The notes: generated from the letters alone by a model not told the origin. Shown: positions 46,773-57,820, counted from the stretch's first letter. The stretch: DNA of 64,000 bases from Rhodovarius lipocyclicus (GCF_009900765.1 NZ_JAAABL010000001.1:124001-188000); one strand, 5' to 3'. A program made the numbers and translations.

Positions 46773-48548
46773 TCACGCTCTGCAACCATCCACGATCTGG
46801 AAGCCGGCGCTGACCTGATCGTTCCAGCGCTCCGCGCGCAGATGCCCCGCCAGATGCAGCGGCGCGCCGCCGGAACCCAGCAAAAGCCCGGCCAACGGCC
46901 CTTCCTTGGCGCGGAAGCACACGGCCTTCAGCCGCCCGCCATCCTCGCCCTCCAGAAAGGCGCGGACCACCTGGCCCTCCGCGCCCACGCGGTCCGCCTT
47001 CACGATTCGGCAGCGGCGCAGCACGAAGACCGGTTCCTCATTCCCCGCGCCGAAGGGGGCCAGCCGCGCGATATGGCCCGCCATCTCCACCGTGGCGGCG
47101 CGCACGGTCAGCGCGCCGTCCAGCAGCAATTCGCTCGCGGCGGGCAGTTCGGCGGCGCCCGCCAGGCGTTCCTCCAGCAGGGCGTGGAATTCCTCCAGCC
47201 GCGATTCCTCGCAGGTGAAGCCCGCCGCCATGGCGTGCCCGCCCCCCGCGATCAGCAAGCCGCTGGAACGCGCCCAGATCACGGCCGAACCGAGGTCGAG
47301 CCCCGTCACGCTGCGCCCCGAGCCCTTGGCGATGCCGTCATCGATTCCCGCGACGCAGGCGGGGCGGTTGAACTTCTCCTTCAGGCGGCTGGCGACGATG
47401 CCCACCACCCCGGGGTGCCAGCCCTGCCCGCGCACCAGCAGCACGCCCCGGCCGGCGGCCAGCTGCGCCTCGCCCTGGGTCATGGCGTCGGTCAGCACGC
47501 CGGCCTCCACCTCCTGCCGGCGGCGGTTCACGGCGTCCAGCTTCTCGGCGATGGCACGCGCCTCGGCGGGCTCCTCGCTCAGCAGCAGCCGCAGGCCCAG
47601 GTCGGGTTCGGCGATGCGCCCGCCCGCGTTGATGCGCGGCCCCAGCGTGAAGCCCAGCGTGTGGGCCGAGACCTCGCCCCGCGCGCCCGCCACCTCCATC
47701 AGCGCGGCCAGGCCCGGGCGGCCGCGCTTGGCCAGGATCTTGATACCCTGGGTCACCAGGGCCCGGTTCACGCCGGTCAGCGGCATCACGTCGCACACGG
47801 TGGCCAGCGCCACGATGTCCAGCATCGCCATCAGGTCGGGTTCGGCGCCGCCCTCGAAAAAGCCGCCGCGCCGCAGCTCCCGCTGGGTCGCCACCAGCGC
47901 CAGGAAGGCCACGCCCCCCGCGCACAGGCCCTTGAGGCCCGAGGGGCAGTCCAGCCGGTTGGGGTTCACGGCGGCCAGCACGGGCGGCGGCGGGCCCTCG
48001 GCCTTGTGGTGGTCCAGGATGACCACCTCCGCCCTGCCCCGCGCGGCTTCCAGCGCCTGGTGGGCCGCGATGCCGCAATCCACGCAAACGATCAGCGTGG
48101 CCCCGGCCTCGCACAGCGCGGCGATGGCCGGCGCGTTGGGGCCGTAGCCCTCCTTCAGCCGGTCGGGCACGTAATGCGCCACCTGGCAGCCATAGCGGCG
48201 CAGCGCCTGCACCATCAGCGCGCCGGAACACGCGCCATCCACGTCATAATCCGCGAACACCGCGACCTGTTCGCGCGCGCGCACCGCCCGGGCCAGCCGG
48301 GCGGCGGCCTTGTCCATGTCGATCAGCACGGAGGGGTCGGGCAGGAACACCCGCAGCCGTGGGTCCAGAAAATCCGCGGCCGTATCGGGGGCCAGGCCGC
48401 GCGCGGCCAGCAACCGCCCGAGCAATTCGGGCAGTTCCAGCCGCTGCGCCAGCATCATCCCCGCCCGCTCATCCGCGGCACGCCAGGACCAGCGCCGGCC
48501 CGTGACGCTCGCCGTCACGTCCAGCGCGGCGGGGGCGTCCTCAGGCAA
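46773..48548 (-). CDS. recJ: Single-strand DNA 5'-3' exonuclease RecJ
   Basis: A 591-aa DHH-family nuclease for RecFOR recombination, mismatch repair and base excision. Phosphoesterase motifs: VFADYDVDG, VCVDCGI, LDHHKAEG and DIVALATVCDVMPL. The DHHA1 part has GGGHAMAAGFT. The C-terminal OB-like region includes APFGAGNEEPVF. The start is a TTG at 48548 overlapping the glpX stop by 8 bp; a later GTG is possible. Length is normal for the family. Confidence 0.93.
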   Translation of the reverse strand: MPEDAPAALDVTASVTGRRWSWRAADERAGMMLAQRLELPELLGRLLAARGLAPDTAADFLDPRLRVFLPDPSVLIDMDKAAARLARAVRAREQVAVFADYDVDGACSGALMVQALRRYGCQVAHYVPDRLKEGYGPNAPAIAALCEAGATLIVCVDCGIAAHQALEAARGRAEVVILDHHKAEGPPPPVLAAVNPNRLDCPSGLKGLCAGGVAFLALVATQRELRRGGFFEGGAEPDLMAMLDIVALATVCDVMPLTGVNRALVTQGIKILAKRGRPGLAALMEVAGARGEVSAHTLGFTLGPRINAGGRIAEPDLGLRLLLSEEPAEARAIAEKLDAVNRRRQEVEAGVLTDAMTQGEAQLAAGRGVLLVRGQGWHPGVVGIVASRLKEKFNRPACVAGIDDGIAKGSGRSVTGLDLGSAVIWARSSGLLIAGGGHAMAAGFTCEESRLEEFHALLEERLAGAAELPAASELLLDGALTVRAATVEMAGHIARLAPFGAGNEEPVFVLRRCRIVKADRVGAEGQVVRAFLEGEDGGRLKAVCFRAKEGPLAGLLLGSGGAPLHLAGHLRAERWNDQVSAGFQIVDGCRA

Positions 48549-49536
48549 TGAAGGCGGCGGGCTTGGTGGCGAAGTTGTGCCGCGCCTCGATGAACCGCAC
48601 GGAACCCGAGGAGGAGCGCATCACCACCGAATGGGTATAGGCCCCGCCCTGGAAGCGCCGCACGCCGCGCAGCATGGAACCGTTGGTGACGCCGGTGGCC
48701 GCGAACATCACGTCGCCGCTCGCCATTTCCTCCAGCCGGAAGACCTTGTGCGGGTCGGAGATGCCCATGCTCTTGGCGCGCTCGATCTGGGTGTCGTCCT
48801 CATAGATCAGGCGGCCATACATCTGGCCCCCGATGCAGCGCAGGGCGGCGGCGGCCAGCACGCCCTCGGGCGCGCCGCCCCAGCCCACATACATGTCCAC
48901 GCCCGTCTCGGGCTGGCTGACGGCCACGACGCCCGCCACGTCGCCATCCGGGATCAGCATGACGCGCGCGCCGGCGGCGCGGCAGGCCTTCAGCATTTCC
49001 TTGTGGCGGTCGCGGTCCAGCATGCACACGTTCAGCTCGCCGACGGAGCAGCCCTTGGCCTTGGCCAGCTCCTTCAGGTTCTGCTCCATGGTTGCGTCCA
49101 GGCTGACGACATCCTTGGGCAGGCCCGGGCCCACGGCCAGCTTGTCCATGTAGATGTCGGGCGCGTGCAGGAAGCCGCCATTGGAGGCGATGGCCAGCGT
49201 GGCGATGGCGTTCGGGCCGTTCTTGGCCGTCAGCGTGGTGCCTTCCAGCGGGTCCACGGCGATATCCACCGCCGTGCCGCCGCCGGTCTTGGCGAACAGG
49301 CCCACCTTCTCGCCGATGTAGAGCATCGGCGCCTCATCCATCTCGCCCTCGCCGATCACCACAGTGCCGTCGATCGGCAGCGTGTCGAAGGCGCGGCGCA
49401 TCGCTTCCACCGCCGCGCCATCGGCCGCGTTCTTGTCCCCCTTGCCGATCCAGTTGCTGGCGGCCAGGGCCGCCGCTTCCGTCACGCGGACGATATCCAG
49501 GGTCAGAGTACGGTTCAGGCTGGGTTCGGCGGTCAT
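48541..49536 (-). CDS. glpX: Class II fructose-1,6-bisphosphatase
   Basis: A 331-aa GlpX. GEGEMDEAPMLYIGE binds metal, AVDPLEGTT is the phosphatase core, and PDGDVAGVV and YVGWGGAPEGVLAAAAL follow. It converts fructose-1,6-bisphosphate to fructose-6-phosphate in gluconeogenesis. ATG 49536 is chosen over the longer frame, which enters the hom gene. Encoded between hom and recJ in one leftward unit. Confidence 0.94.
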   Translation of the reverse strand: MTAEPSLNRTLTLDIVRVTEAAALAASNWIGKGDKNAADGAAVEAMRRAFDTLPIDGTVVIGEGEMDEAPMLYIGEKVGLFAKTGGGTAVDIAVDPLEGTTLTAKNGPNAIATLAIASNGGFLHAPDIYMDKLAVGPGLPKDVVSLDATMEQNLKELAKAKGCSVGELNVCMLDRDRHKEMLKACRAAGARVMLIPDGDVAGVVAVSQPETGVDMYVGWGGAPEGVLAAAALRCIGGQMYGRLIYEDDTQIERAKSMGISDPHKVFRLEEMASGDVMFAATGVTNGSMLRGVRRFQGGAYTHSVVMRSSSGSVRFIEARHNFATKPAAFIA

Positions 49537-49556
49537 CGGCGATGCGGCTCCGGTTC

Positions 49557-50849
49557 TCAGAGGGTTTCGATACGGATCAGGGCGGGTTTCTCCAGCACCG
49601 CGTCCAGGCCGGACAGGCGCCGGATGGCGGCCTGCATGGCCGCCTCCTCGCATTCATGGGTGGTGAGCACGACGGGCACCGCTTCGCCAGGGGCACGGCC
49701 GCGCTGCAGCATGCTTTCCATCGAGATGTTGGCATCCCGCAGCACCGCCGTCACGTCCGCGATCACGCCCGGGCGGTCCAGCACCATCAAACGCAGGTAA
49801 TAGGCGCCGCGATGGGTGGACATGGGCCGGGCGGGCGCCGAGGACAGCGCATCGGCCGAGGCGCCCCAGACCGGGGTGTGCCGCCCGCGCGCGATGTCCA
49901 CCAGATCCGCCACCACGGCGCTGGCGGTGGGGCCGGCGCCGGCGCCGCGCCCCTGCAGCACCACGCGGCCCACCGCGTCGCCCTCCGCGACCACAGCGTT
50001 GAACACGCCCTCCACATGGGCGATGGGCGTTTCCAGCGGCACCATGCAAGGGTGCACGCGGGCGGAGACCCCGTCCTGCGTGCGGGTGGCGATGCCCAGC
50101 AGCTTGATGCGGAAGCCCAGCGCCTCGGCCATGGCGATATCCACGGCGGAAATGGCGCGGATGCCCTCCACATGCAGTTCCGAGAAATCGACCGGCCGGT
50201 TGAACGCCAGCGCCGCCAGGATGGCCAGCTTGTGGGCCGCGTCCACGCCGTCGATGTCGAAGCTGGGGTCGGCCTCAGCGTAGCCGAGCTTCTGGGCCTC
50301 GGCCAGCACCTCGGCGAATTGCAGGCCGCGCAGCCGCATCTCGGTCAGGATGTAGTTGCAGGTGCCGTTCAGGATACCGGCAACGCGGCGGATGTCGTTG
50401 CCCGCCAGCCCCTCGCGCACGGCCTTGATGGCGGGGATGCCGCCGGCCACCGCCGCCTCGAAGGCGAGCGGGACCTGATGCGCCTCGGCCAGCTGGGCCA
50501 GGGCGCGGCCATGCAGGGCCAGCAGCGCCTTGTTGGCCGTCACCACCGGCTTGCCGGCGGCCAGCGCCGCCTCGACCAGCGCGCGGGCCGGGCCCTCGCT
50601 GCCGCCGATGCTCTCCACGATCACATCGACGCCCGGATCGGCGACCAGCGCCACCGGGTCCTCATACCAGCGCAGCCCGGCCACGGGCACGCCACGATCC
50701 TTGTGCCGGTCGCGCGCCGACACGGCGGTGACGGCGATGGGCCGCCCGGCGCGGGCGGCGATCAGCCCGGCATTGTCGCGCAACACCTTCAGCACCCCGG
50801 CCCCGACAGTGCCGAGGCCGGCCACTCCGACAGAAAGAGGTCGGCTCAT
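49557..50849 (-). CDS. hom: Homoserine dehydrogenase
   Basis: A 430-aa enzyme reducing aspartate semialdehyde to homoserine on the way to threonine and methionine. The NAD(P)-binding VGVAGLGTVGAGV is at the start, PVVTANKALLA and FEAAVAGGIPAIK in the middle, and ILNGTCNYILTEM, AEADPSFDIDGVDAAHKLAIL carries the catalytic region. A C-terminal ACT domain (YYLRLMVLDRPGVIADVTAVL) points to threonine feedback control. ATG overlaps the aminotransferase stop by 4 bp. Confidence 0.95.
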   Translation of the reverse strand: MSRPLSVGVAGLGTVGAGVLKVLRDNAGLIAARAGRPIAVTAVSARDRHKDRGVPVAGLRWYEDPVALVADPGVDVIVESIGGSEGPARALVEAALAAGKPVVTANKALLALHGRALAQLAEAHQVPLAFEAAVAGGIPAIKAVREGLAGNDIRRVAGILNGTCNYILTEMRLRGLQFAEVLAEAQKLGYAEADPSFDIDGVDAAHKLAILAALAFNRPVDFSELHVEGIRAISAVDIAMAEALGFRIKLLGIATRTQDGVSARVHPCMVPLETPIAHVEGVFNAVVAEGDAVGRVVLQGRGAGAGPTASAVVADLVDIARGRHTPVWGASADALSSAPARPMSTHRGAYYLRLMVLDRPGVIADVTAVLRDANISMESMLQRGRAPGEAVPVVLTTHECEEAAMQAAIRRLSGLDAVLEKPALIRIETL

Positions 50850-52060
50850 ACTTCGTTCAGCTCCTCGGCCGGGGCCGCGTTGTCGCCTTGCAGGAAGGTG
50901 CGGATGCCGCGCAGCGCCTGGCGGATGCGCTGGTTGTTCTCCACGAGCGCGATGCGCACATGGCCGTCACCGTATTCGCCGAAGCCCAAGCCCGGCGCCA
51001 CCGCCACCTTGGCCTTTTCCAGCAGCAGCTTGGAGAAGCCGACACTGCCCAGATGGCGGAACTTCTCGGGGATCGGGGCCCAGAGGAACATCGAGGCCTC
51101 CGGCACCGGCACGTCCCAGCCGGCGGCGTGCAGGCCCTTCACCAGCACGTCGCGGCGTTCCTTGTACAGGGCCCGCATCTCCGCCACGCAATCCTGCGGG
51201 CCGTTCAGCGCGGCGGTGGCCGCCACCTGGATGGGGGTGAAGGCGCCGTAGTCCAGATAGGACTTCACCCGCGTCAGCGCCGAGATCAGCCGCGGATTGC
51301 CCGCGGCGAAGCCCATGCGCCAGCCGGGCATGTTGTAGGTCTTGGACATCGAGGTGAACTCGACGGTGCAATCCATCGCACCCGGCACTTCCAGCACGGA
51401 GGAAGGGCGGTTGTTCTCGTCGAAATATATCTCGGCGTAGGCGAGGTCGGACAGGATGAACAGCTCGTGCTTCAGCGCGAGCTTCACCAAGTCCTTGTAG
51501 AATTCCCGGCTGGCGAGCAGCGCCGTGGGGTTGGACGGGAAGTTCACGATCAGCGCGGTGGGCTTGGGCACGGAATGCCGCACGGCGCGGTCGATGGCTT
51601 CCAGCATCGCGTCATCGGGCGTGTAGGGAATGCTGCGCGCGGAGGCGCCCGCGATGATGAAGCCGAACTGATGGATGGGATAGGACGGGTTCGGCACCAG
51701 GATGGTGTCGCCCGGCGAGGAGATCGCCTGGGCCAGATTGGCCAGCCCCTCCTTGGAACCCAGCGTGGCGACCACCTCGGTTTCCGGGTTCAGCTTCACG
51801 CCGAAGCGGCGGTCGTAATAGCCTGCGAGAGCCTTGCGCAGGCCGGGAATGCCCTTGGACTGGGAATAGCGGTGGGTGCGCGGGTCCTGCACCGCCTCGA
51901 CCAGCTTGGCCACGATGTGCGGGGGCGTCGCGGTGTCGGGGTTGCCCATGCCGAGGTCCACGATGTCCTCTGCTGCTGCGCGTGCCTTGGCCTTGGCGGT
52001 ATTCACCTCGGCGAAGACATAGGGCGGCAGGCGGCGGATCCGGTGGAACTCTTCTGGCAT
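50846..52060 (-). CDS. alaC: AlaC-like class I/II aminotransferase
   Basis: A 404-aa PLP enzyme closely resembling E. coli AlaC (glutamate-pyruvate aminotransferase): IRRLPPYVFAEVN, MGNPDTATPPHIVAKL, GSKEGLANL, VPNPSYPIHQFG, FPSNPTA and SMSKTYNMPGWRMGF with the PLP lysine. Some relatives are named LL-diaminopimelate aminotransferase, so the substrate is not certain. First gene of the alaC-hom-glpX-recJ unit. Confidence 0.88.
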   Translation of the reverse strand: MPEEFHRIRRLPPYVFAEVNTAKAKARAAAEDIVDLGMGNPDTATPPHIVAKLVEAVQDPRTHRYSQSKGIPGLRKALAGYYDRRFGVKLNPETEVVATLGSKEGLANLAQAISSPGDTILVPNPSYPIHQFGFIIAGASARSIPYTPDDAMLEAIDRAVRHSVPKPTALIVNFPSNPTALLASREFYKDLVKLALKHELFILSDLAYAEIYFDENNRPSSVLEVPGAMDCTVEFTSMSKTYNMPGWRMGFAAGNPRLISALTRVKSYLDYGAFTPIQVAATAALNGPQDCVAEMRALYKERRDVLVKGLHAAGWDVPVPEASMFLWAPIPEKFRHLGSVGFSKLLLEKAKVAVAPGLGFGEYGDGHVRIALVENNQRIRQALRGIRTFLQGDNAAPAEELNEV

Positions 52061-52155
52061 TGGACTGGCCTTGGTTGGAGTGTGACCGCTTCTTTTAGCG
52101 GGTTTGCGGCCGCGCGACCATCACGCGGCCGGGTGAAGGGTTGGCCATACGGGGG
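52061..52155. terminator. Gap with GC hairpin downstream of lipoprotein gene
   Basis: A 7-bp inverted repeat GGCCGCG/CGCGGCC (52108-52114 and 52124-52130) with a 9-base loop, next to a small CCGCT/AGCGG hairpin (about 52086-52101). It may end the lipoprotein transcript before alaC. No long T-run on the minus strand. Confidence 0.4.
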
Positions 52156-52719
52156 TCAGCGCAGCGAGGGCACGGGCGGCGGCGCGCTGGCCGGGCCCAG
52201 CATGTCGGGCGTCGGCAGGCTGGGCACGGCGCCGGGGCTGGGCAAGGCGGGCGCGCCGGGGTCGGTGCCGCCGGAGACGGTGCCGGCGGGCAGCGGGATG
52301 CCGGGCGCCACCCAGGGCACCGGGTCCGCGCGCACCAGGGCGGGCGGCGGCGGGGGCGCGCCGGGGATGGGCGGGCGGCCCGGCGCCTCGGCCGGGAAGG
52401 CGGCGTTGGCCCCGGTGCGCGGCGCCAGCGGCGTGGCCGAGGCCTCGCGGTCCGCCCGCAGGGAGGTCTCCAGGCTGCTGCGATAGGCGGGGTCGGGCCG
52501 CGCGGGGCGCTCTGGCACCGAGGCCAGATTGGGCAGCGGGCGATCGAGGCCGGGGGGCGCCAGGCGCTCCTCCAGGCTGCTGCCGGTCAGGTCGCCCGCG
52601 AAGCGCCCGGGCGAAAGCTGGGCCGAGCAGGCGGCCAGTACCAAAAACGGCAACACGCACCACGCTTGCGCGGCACCCCTGCCCTTCCTACCCTTCGATT
52701 CCAGCAATGCCGACATATC
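52156..52719 (-). CDS. Proline-rich lipoprotein
   Basis: A 187-aa protein starting MSALLESKGRKGRG with a hydrophobic core and lipobox (VLPFLVLAACSAQ). The mature part is low complexity, rich in Pro, Ala and Gly (PGRPPIPGAPPPPPALVRA), so it is probably extended in the periplasm or at the surface. The start is M104 of a longer open frame whose beginning lies on top of phaC. It is divergent to phaC (106-bp gap). No family known. Confidence 0.7.
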   Translation of the reverse strand, partial: DMSALLESKGRKGRGAAQAWCVLPFLVLAACSAQLSPGRFAGDLTGSSLEERLAPPGLDRPLPNLASVPERPARPDPAYRSSLETSLRADREASATPLAPRTGANAAFPAEAPGRPPIPGAPPPPPALVRADPVPWVAPGIPLPAGTVSGGTDPGAPALPSPGAVPSLPTPDMLGPASAPPPVPSLR

Positions 52720-52825
52720 CGCCTCGCTCTCAGGCCTGTCTTTGCCCTCTGGGAGCTTCGGGTGGAAGGGGGCAAAGCGCGCGATGGATACCGGCAAGGG
52801 CAGCACACGCCCGGAGGACGCCACG

Positions 52826-54625
52826 ATGAACGATAAGCCCGGCCAGGATGGACCGAACTTCAACCTGCCCGATCCCGCGCTGGTCACCCGCACCATGGCC
52901 GAGGTGGCCGAGCGCGGGCAGCGGATCGTGGGCGATTTCCTGCGCCGGCAGTCGGAGGAATCCAACAGCCTGGACCCGCTGAACATCGGCCAGGCCTTCA
53001 TGGAAATGACGGCCAAACTGATGAGCAACCCGGCGCAGCTGGTGCAGGCGCAGCTGGGCTTCTGGCAGGATTACCTGACCCTGTGGTCCAACACCGCCCG
53101 CCGCATGCTGGGCGGAGAGGCCCCGGCCGTCATCGACGAGGCCAAGGGCGACCGCCGATTCAAGGACGACGCCTGGCGCGAGAACGAGGTGTTCGACTTC
53201 ATCCGCCAATCCTACCTGCTCACCAGCCGCTACGTGACCAATGTGGTGCATGGGGCGGAAGGGCTGGACGCCAAGGCGGCGCAGAAGGTGGATTTCTACA
53301 CCCGGCAATTCGTCGATGCGATGAGCCCGTCCAACTTCGTGATGACCAACCCCGAGGTGCTGCGCCGCACCGCCGAGACCGGCGGCGCCAACCTGCTGAA
53401 GGGCCTGACCAACCTGCTGGCGGACATGGAGCGCGGCAAGGGCAAGCTGCGCATCCGCATGACCGATGACAGCAAGTTCAAGGTGGGCGAGAACATCGCC
53501 GTCACCCCCGGCAAGGTCGTGTTCCAGAACGACCTGATGCAGCTGGTCCAGTACTCGCCGACCACGGAGAAGGTGTTCAAGCGCCCGCTGGTGATCTTTC
53601 CGCCCTGGATCAACAAGTTCTACATCCTGGATCTGCGGCCGAAGAACAGCTTCATCCGCTGGGCGGTGGAACAGGGCCACACCGTGTTCTGCGCCAGCTG
53701 GGTGAACCCGGACGAGCGCTGCGCCGAAAAGGGCTTCGACGACTACATGAAGGAAGGCGTGCTGGCCGCGCTGGACGCCATCGAGGCCGCGACCGGCGAG
53801 CGCCAGGTGAACGCCATCGGCTATTGCCTGGGCGGAACGTTGCTGGCGACCACCCTGGCCTACATGGCCACCAAGCGCGACAACCGGATCAAGACCGCCA
53901 CCTATTTCGTGACGCTGACGGATTTCGAGCAGCCGGGCGAGCTGGGCGTGTTCATCGACGAGGAACAGTTGCAGGGCCTCGAGGAGAAGATGAGCAAGCG
54001 CGGCTATCTGGAAGGCCGCGAGATGGCGACGACCTTCAACATGCTGCGCGCCAACGACCTGATCTGGTCCTTCGTGGTGAACAACTATCTGCTGGGCCAG
54101 GACCCCTTCCCGTTCGACCTGCTGTACTGGAACGACGACAGCACCCGGATGCCGGCGAAGATGCACAGCTTCTATCTGCGCCGCATGTACCAGGCCAATG
54201 ACCTGATCAACGGCCGGGTGGAATTGCTGGGCGCCAAGATCGACCTGCGCAAGATCAAGGTGCCGAGCTATCTGATCTCGACGCGGGAAGACCACATCGC
54301 GCCGTGGAAGAGCACCTATCGCGCCACCCAGGTCTATTCCGGGCCGGTGCGCTTCGTGCTGGCGGCCTCGGGCCATATCGCGGGCGTGGTGAACCCGCCG
54401 GAGGGCGGGAAGTACAGCCACTGGATCAACGAGGAACTGCCGGAAAGCCCCGATGACTGGTTCGCCGGCGCCACGGAGCTGGCCGGCAGCTGGTGGCCGG
54501 ACTGGCAGCGCTGGATGATGGCGCAGGACAAGACGATGGTCCCGGCCCGCATCCCCGGCGACGGCAAGCTGGCAGTGCTGGAGGACGCGCCAGGCAGCTA
54601 TGTGAAGGTGATGGCCACGGACTAA
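52826..54625 (+). CDS. phaC: Class I poly(R)-hydroxyalkanoic acid synthase
   Basis: A 599-aa polymerase that links hydroxyacyl-CoA units into PHA granules. The N-terminal PhaC_N part (LVQAQLGFWQDYLTLWSNTARRMLGG), the lipase-like box GYCLGG with catalytic Cys334, WNDDSTRMPAKMHSFYLR and the C-terminal SGHIAGVVNPP holding the His. Length fits class I, which works without PhaE/PhaR. GGAGGACG precedes ATG 52826. Its stop overlaps the stop of the convergent receiver gene. Confidence 0.96.
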   Translation: MNDKPGQDGPNFNLPDPALVTRTMAEVAERGQRIVGDFLRRQSEESNSLDPLNIGQAFMEMTAKLMSNPAQLVQAQLGFWQDYLTLWSNTARRMLGGEAPAVIDEAKGDRRFKDDAWRENEVFDFIRQSYLLTSRYVTNVVHGAEGLDAKAAQKVDFYTRQFVDAMSPSNFVMTNPEVLRRTAETGGANLLKGLTNLLADMERGKGKLRIRMTDDSKFKVGENIAVTPGKVVFQNDLMQLVQYSPTTEKVFKRPLVIFPPWINKFYILDLRPKNSFIRWAVEQGHTVFCASWVNPDERCAEKGFDDYMKEGVLAALDAIEAATGERQVNAIGYCLGGTLLATTLAYMATKRDNRIKTATYFVTLTDFEQPGELGVFIDEEQLQGLEEKMSKRGYLEGREMATTFNMLRANDLIWSFVVNNYLLGQDPFPFDLLYWNDDSTRMPAKMHSFYLRRMYQANDLINGRVELLGAKIDLRKIKVPSYLISTREDHIAPWKSTYRATQVYSGPVRFVLAASGHIAGVVNPPEGGKYSHWINEELPESPDDWFAGATELAGSWWPDWQRWMMAQDKTMVPARIPGDGKLAVLEDAPGSYVKVMATD

Positions 54626-54981
54626 CCGCGGCCCACCATCCGGGCCAGCAGCCGCACGGCCTGGTCGGGCTCGAAAGGCTTGGCCAGGGACGGCACCCGG
54701 CCGTGCCGCGGCAGCGGATCGACGCCCACATCGCCGCTCATGATGGCGAAGGGAATGCCGAGCGCGGCCAGCGCATCGGCGATGGGGGCGGCACTTTCGC
54801 GGCCCAGCCGCAGATCCAGCAGCGCCACATCCGGCCCCTGGGCCGCCAGTTCCAGCCCATGGGCCAGGGACATGGCCGGGCCCAGCACGCAGGCGCCAGC
54901 ATCCGTCAGCGCGTCCTCCAGCAGCATGGCCACCAGCGGCTCATCCTCGGCGAGCAGCACACGAATCTCATTCAGTGCCAT
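54622..54981 (-). CDS. Stand-alone response-regulator receiver domain
   Basis: A 119-aa REC domain without an output part: VLLAEDEPLVAMLLEDAL with the acidic pair, DVALLDLRLG with the phospho-acceptor Asp, AIMSGD and the conserved Lys in LAKPFEPDQ. Lone receivers pass phosphate or act by protein contact. No histidine kinase lies nearby. The 3' end overlaps that of phaC by 4 bp. Confidence 0.9.
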   Translation of the reverse strand: MALNEIRVLLAEDEPLVAMLLEDALTDAGACVLGPAMSLAHGLELAAQGPDVALLDLRLGRESAAPIADALAALGIPFAIMSGDVGVDPLPRHGRVPSLAKPFEPDQAVRLLARMVGRG

Positions 54982-55048
54982 GTCATGCTCCCGGCGTTTC
55001 TGAGCGACACTAGGCGCGGCCCCCGGTTCAGGAAAGACGCATCCATGA

Positions 55049-56116
<1,068 letters not shown>

Positions 56117-56120
56117 TCCC

Positions 56121-57740
56121 TCAGGGCAGGATCGCCCTGAGGCTGCTGCGCACCACCGCCGCGAAGGGGCCGGGTGCGGCCAGCCCCTTTTCCAGCGCGC
56201 CATAATCGGCGCGGGTCTTTACCTCCAGCACCGGCATGCCGAAGGCGCGGCACCAGCCCGGTATGTCTGGGTTGGACAGATCCGTGCCGCTGACCGCACC
56301 CGGATGCGCGCGCTCCTGATGAATGCGGATGGAGCCGTAAGAGCCATTGTCGCTGACGATCAGCTTGATGGCCGCCCCGCGCGCCTGGGCCACGGCCAGC
56401 TCCTGCCCGGTCATCAGCAGCCCGCCATCGCCCACCGCGCAGATCACCTGCCGCCCCGGAAAGCGCAGCGCGGCCGCGACCGCCCCCGGCATGCCGCAGC
56501 CCATGGCGCCCGACTGGCTGGGCAGCAGCAGCTGCCCGGGCTTCCACATCACCTTGCGATAGAAGGGCGCGGCGAAACTGCCCGCATCCACGCTGACGAT
56601 CGCGTCCGGCGCCGCCACCCGGCCGACCAGCTGCGCGACCTCGGCGAAGGGCAGGCCGTCGGGCCAGTCCACATGCGGCACCCCGCAATCAGCCACATGC
56701 AGGGCGCGCAGCCGGGCATTCCAGGCGGCACGCCCAGGGGGAGCACAAACGGGGGCGGGCGGCATGGCTGCCAGCAGGGCGTGCGCCTCGGCCGCGACCG
56801 CGATATCCGCCGGGAAGCGCCAGTTCAGCCAGGAGGCATCCGGGCAGACATGGATCAGTTTTTGCCTCGGCGCGGGCCAGGAGTAGCCCTGGGTGGTGAT
56901 ATCCGTCAGCCGCGTGCCCAGCGCGATCACCAGATCGGCCTCGGCGAAGGCGGCGCGCTGGGCGTCCGGGTTCCGCAGCCCCAGGTCGCCCACGTATAGC
57001 GGGTGCTCGTTCGGAAACAGCGATTGCCGGCGGAAGCTGACGGCCACCGGCAGGTTCCAGGCCTCGGCGAAGGCCAGCAGCGCGGCCTGGCGGGCGCCGG
57101 TCGCGTCCTCGAAACCATGGCCCGCCAGCAGGATGGGGCGCTCGGCGGCGGCGATGGCCGCGGCGATGGGGGCCGTATCCGGCAGGCTGGGCAGGGGCGG
57201 AAGCCAGGCGGGCGCCTCGGCGGCGCAGGGCATGGCCAGCACTTCCTCGGGCAGCACCAGCACCACGGGGCCGGGCACGCCCTGCATGGCCATGGCCCAG
57301 GCGCGGGCGATCAGCTCGGGCACTTCCTCGGGCCCATGCGCCTCACCCACCCATTTCGCGATGCCGCCGAACATGCGGCCATAGTCGATTTCCTGGAAGG
57401 CGCGGCGGCGCAGGTCCCTCGCCTCCACCTGGCCGATCAGCAGGATCAGCGGCACGGCGTCCTGCTCGGCGGCGTGCAGGCCGATGGCGGCGTTGCAGGC
57501 CCCTGGCCCGCGAGACACCAGCACCACCCCGGGCAGGCCCGAGAGCTTGGCATCGGCCATGGCCGAGAAGGCGGCCCCGCCCTCCTGCCGGGAGACCACG
57601 AGGTCGATCCCCTGCTTCTGGTCCGGGTGCAGCGCGTGCAGCAGGGCGATATAGCTTTCCCCCGGCACGCACCAGGCGCGTTGCACGCCCTGGCGGGAGA
57701 GGAACTGGACGATCCGGTCGGCGGCTGTGTTTGTGCTCAT
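56121..57740 (-). CDS. Acetolactate synthase-like thiamine-diphosphate enzyme
   Basis: A 539-aa enzyme. N-terminal domain: VPGESYIALLHAL and SRQEGGAAFSAMADAKLSGLPGVVLVSRGPG with the cofactor-activating Glu. Central domain: RPILLAGHGFEDATGARQAALLAFAEAWNLPVAV. C-terminal: SQSGAMGCGMPGAVAAALRFPG, the TPP motif GDGGLLMTGQELA..KLIVSDNGSYGSI. Relatives include acetolactate synthase large subunits and benzoylformate decarboxylases; no ilvN-like subunit is nearby, so the substrate is open. ATG 57740 is preferred to an upstream extension. Confidence 0.85.
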   Translation of the reverse strand: MSTNTAADRIVQFLSRQGVQRAWCVPGESYIALLHALHPDQKQGIDLVVSRQEGGAAFSAMADAKLSGLPGVVLVSRGPGACNAAIGLHAAEQDAVPLILLIGQVEARDLRRRAFQEIDYGRMFGGIAKWVGEAHGPEEVPELIARAWAMAMQGVPGPVVLVLPEEVLAMPCAAEAPAWLPPLPSLPDTAPIAAAIAAAERPILLAGHGFEDATGARQAALLAFAEAWNLPVAVSFRRQSLFPNEHPLYVGDLGLRNPDAQRAAFAEADLVIALGTRLTDITTQGYSWPAPRQKLIHVCPDASWLNWRFPADIAVAAEAHALLAAMPPAPVCAPPGRAAWNARLRALHVADCGVPHVDWPDGLPFAEVAQLVGRVAAPDAIVSVDAGSFAAPFYRKVMWKPGQLLLPSQSGAMGCGMPGAVAAALRFPGRQVICAVGDGGLLMTGQELAVAQARGAAIKLIVSDNGSYGSIRIHQERAHPGAVSGTDLSNPDIPGWCRAFGMPVLEVKTRADYGALEKGLAAPGPFAAVVRSSLRAILP

Positions 57741-57820
57741 TGCCGGCAATGCTGGCCTGGATCCGCGCAACGGGCGAGCCCCCAACCCATGCGGACCATG
57801 CATGCAAGCCTTGATTTCCA

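Noticed and set aside
46725-48551. 608-codon plus-strand frame opposite recJ
   Set aside because: His/Gln/Arg-rich shadow typical of GC-rich antisense frames; recJ is unmistakable.
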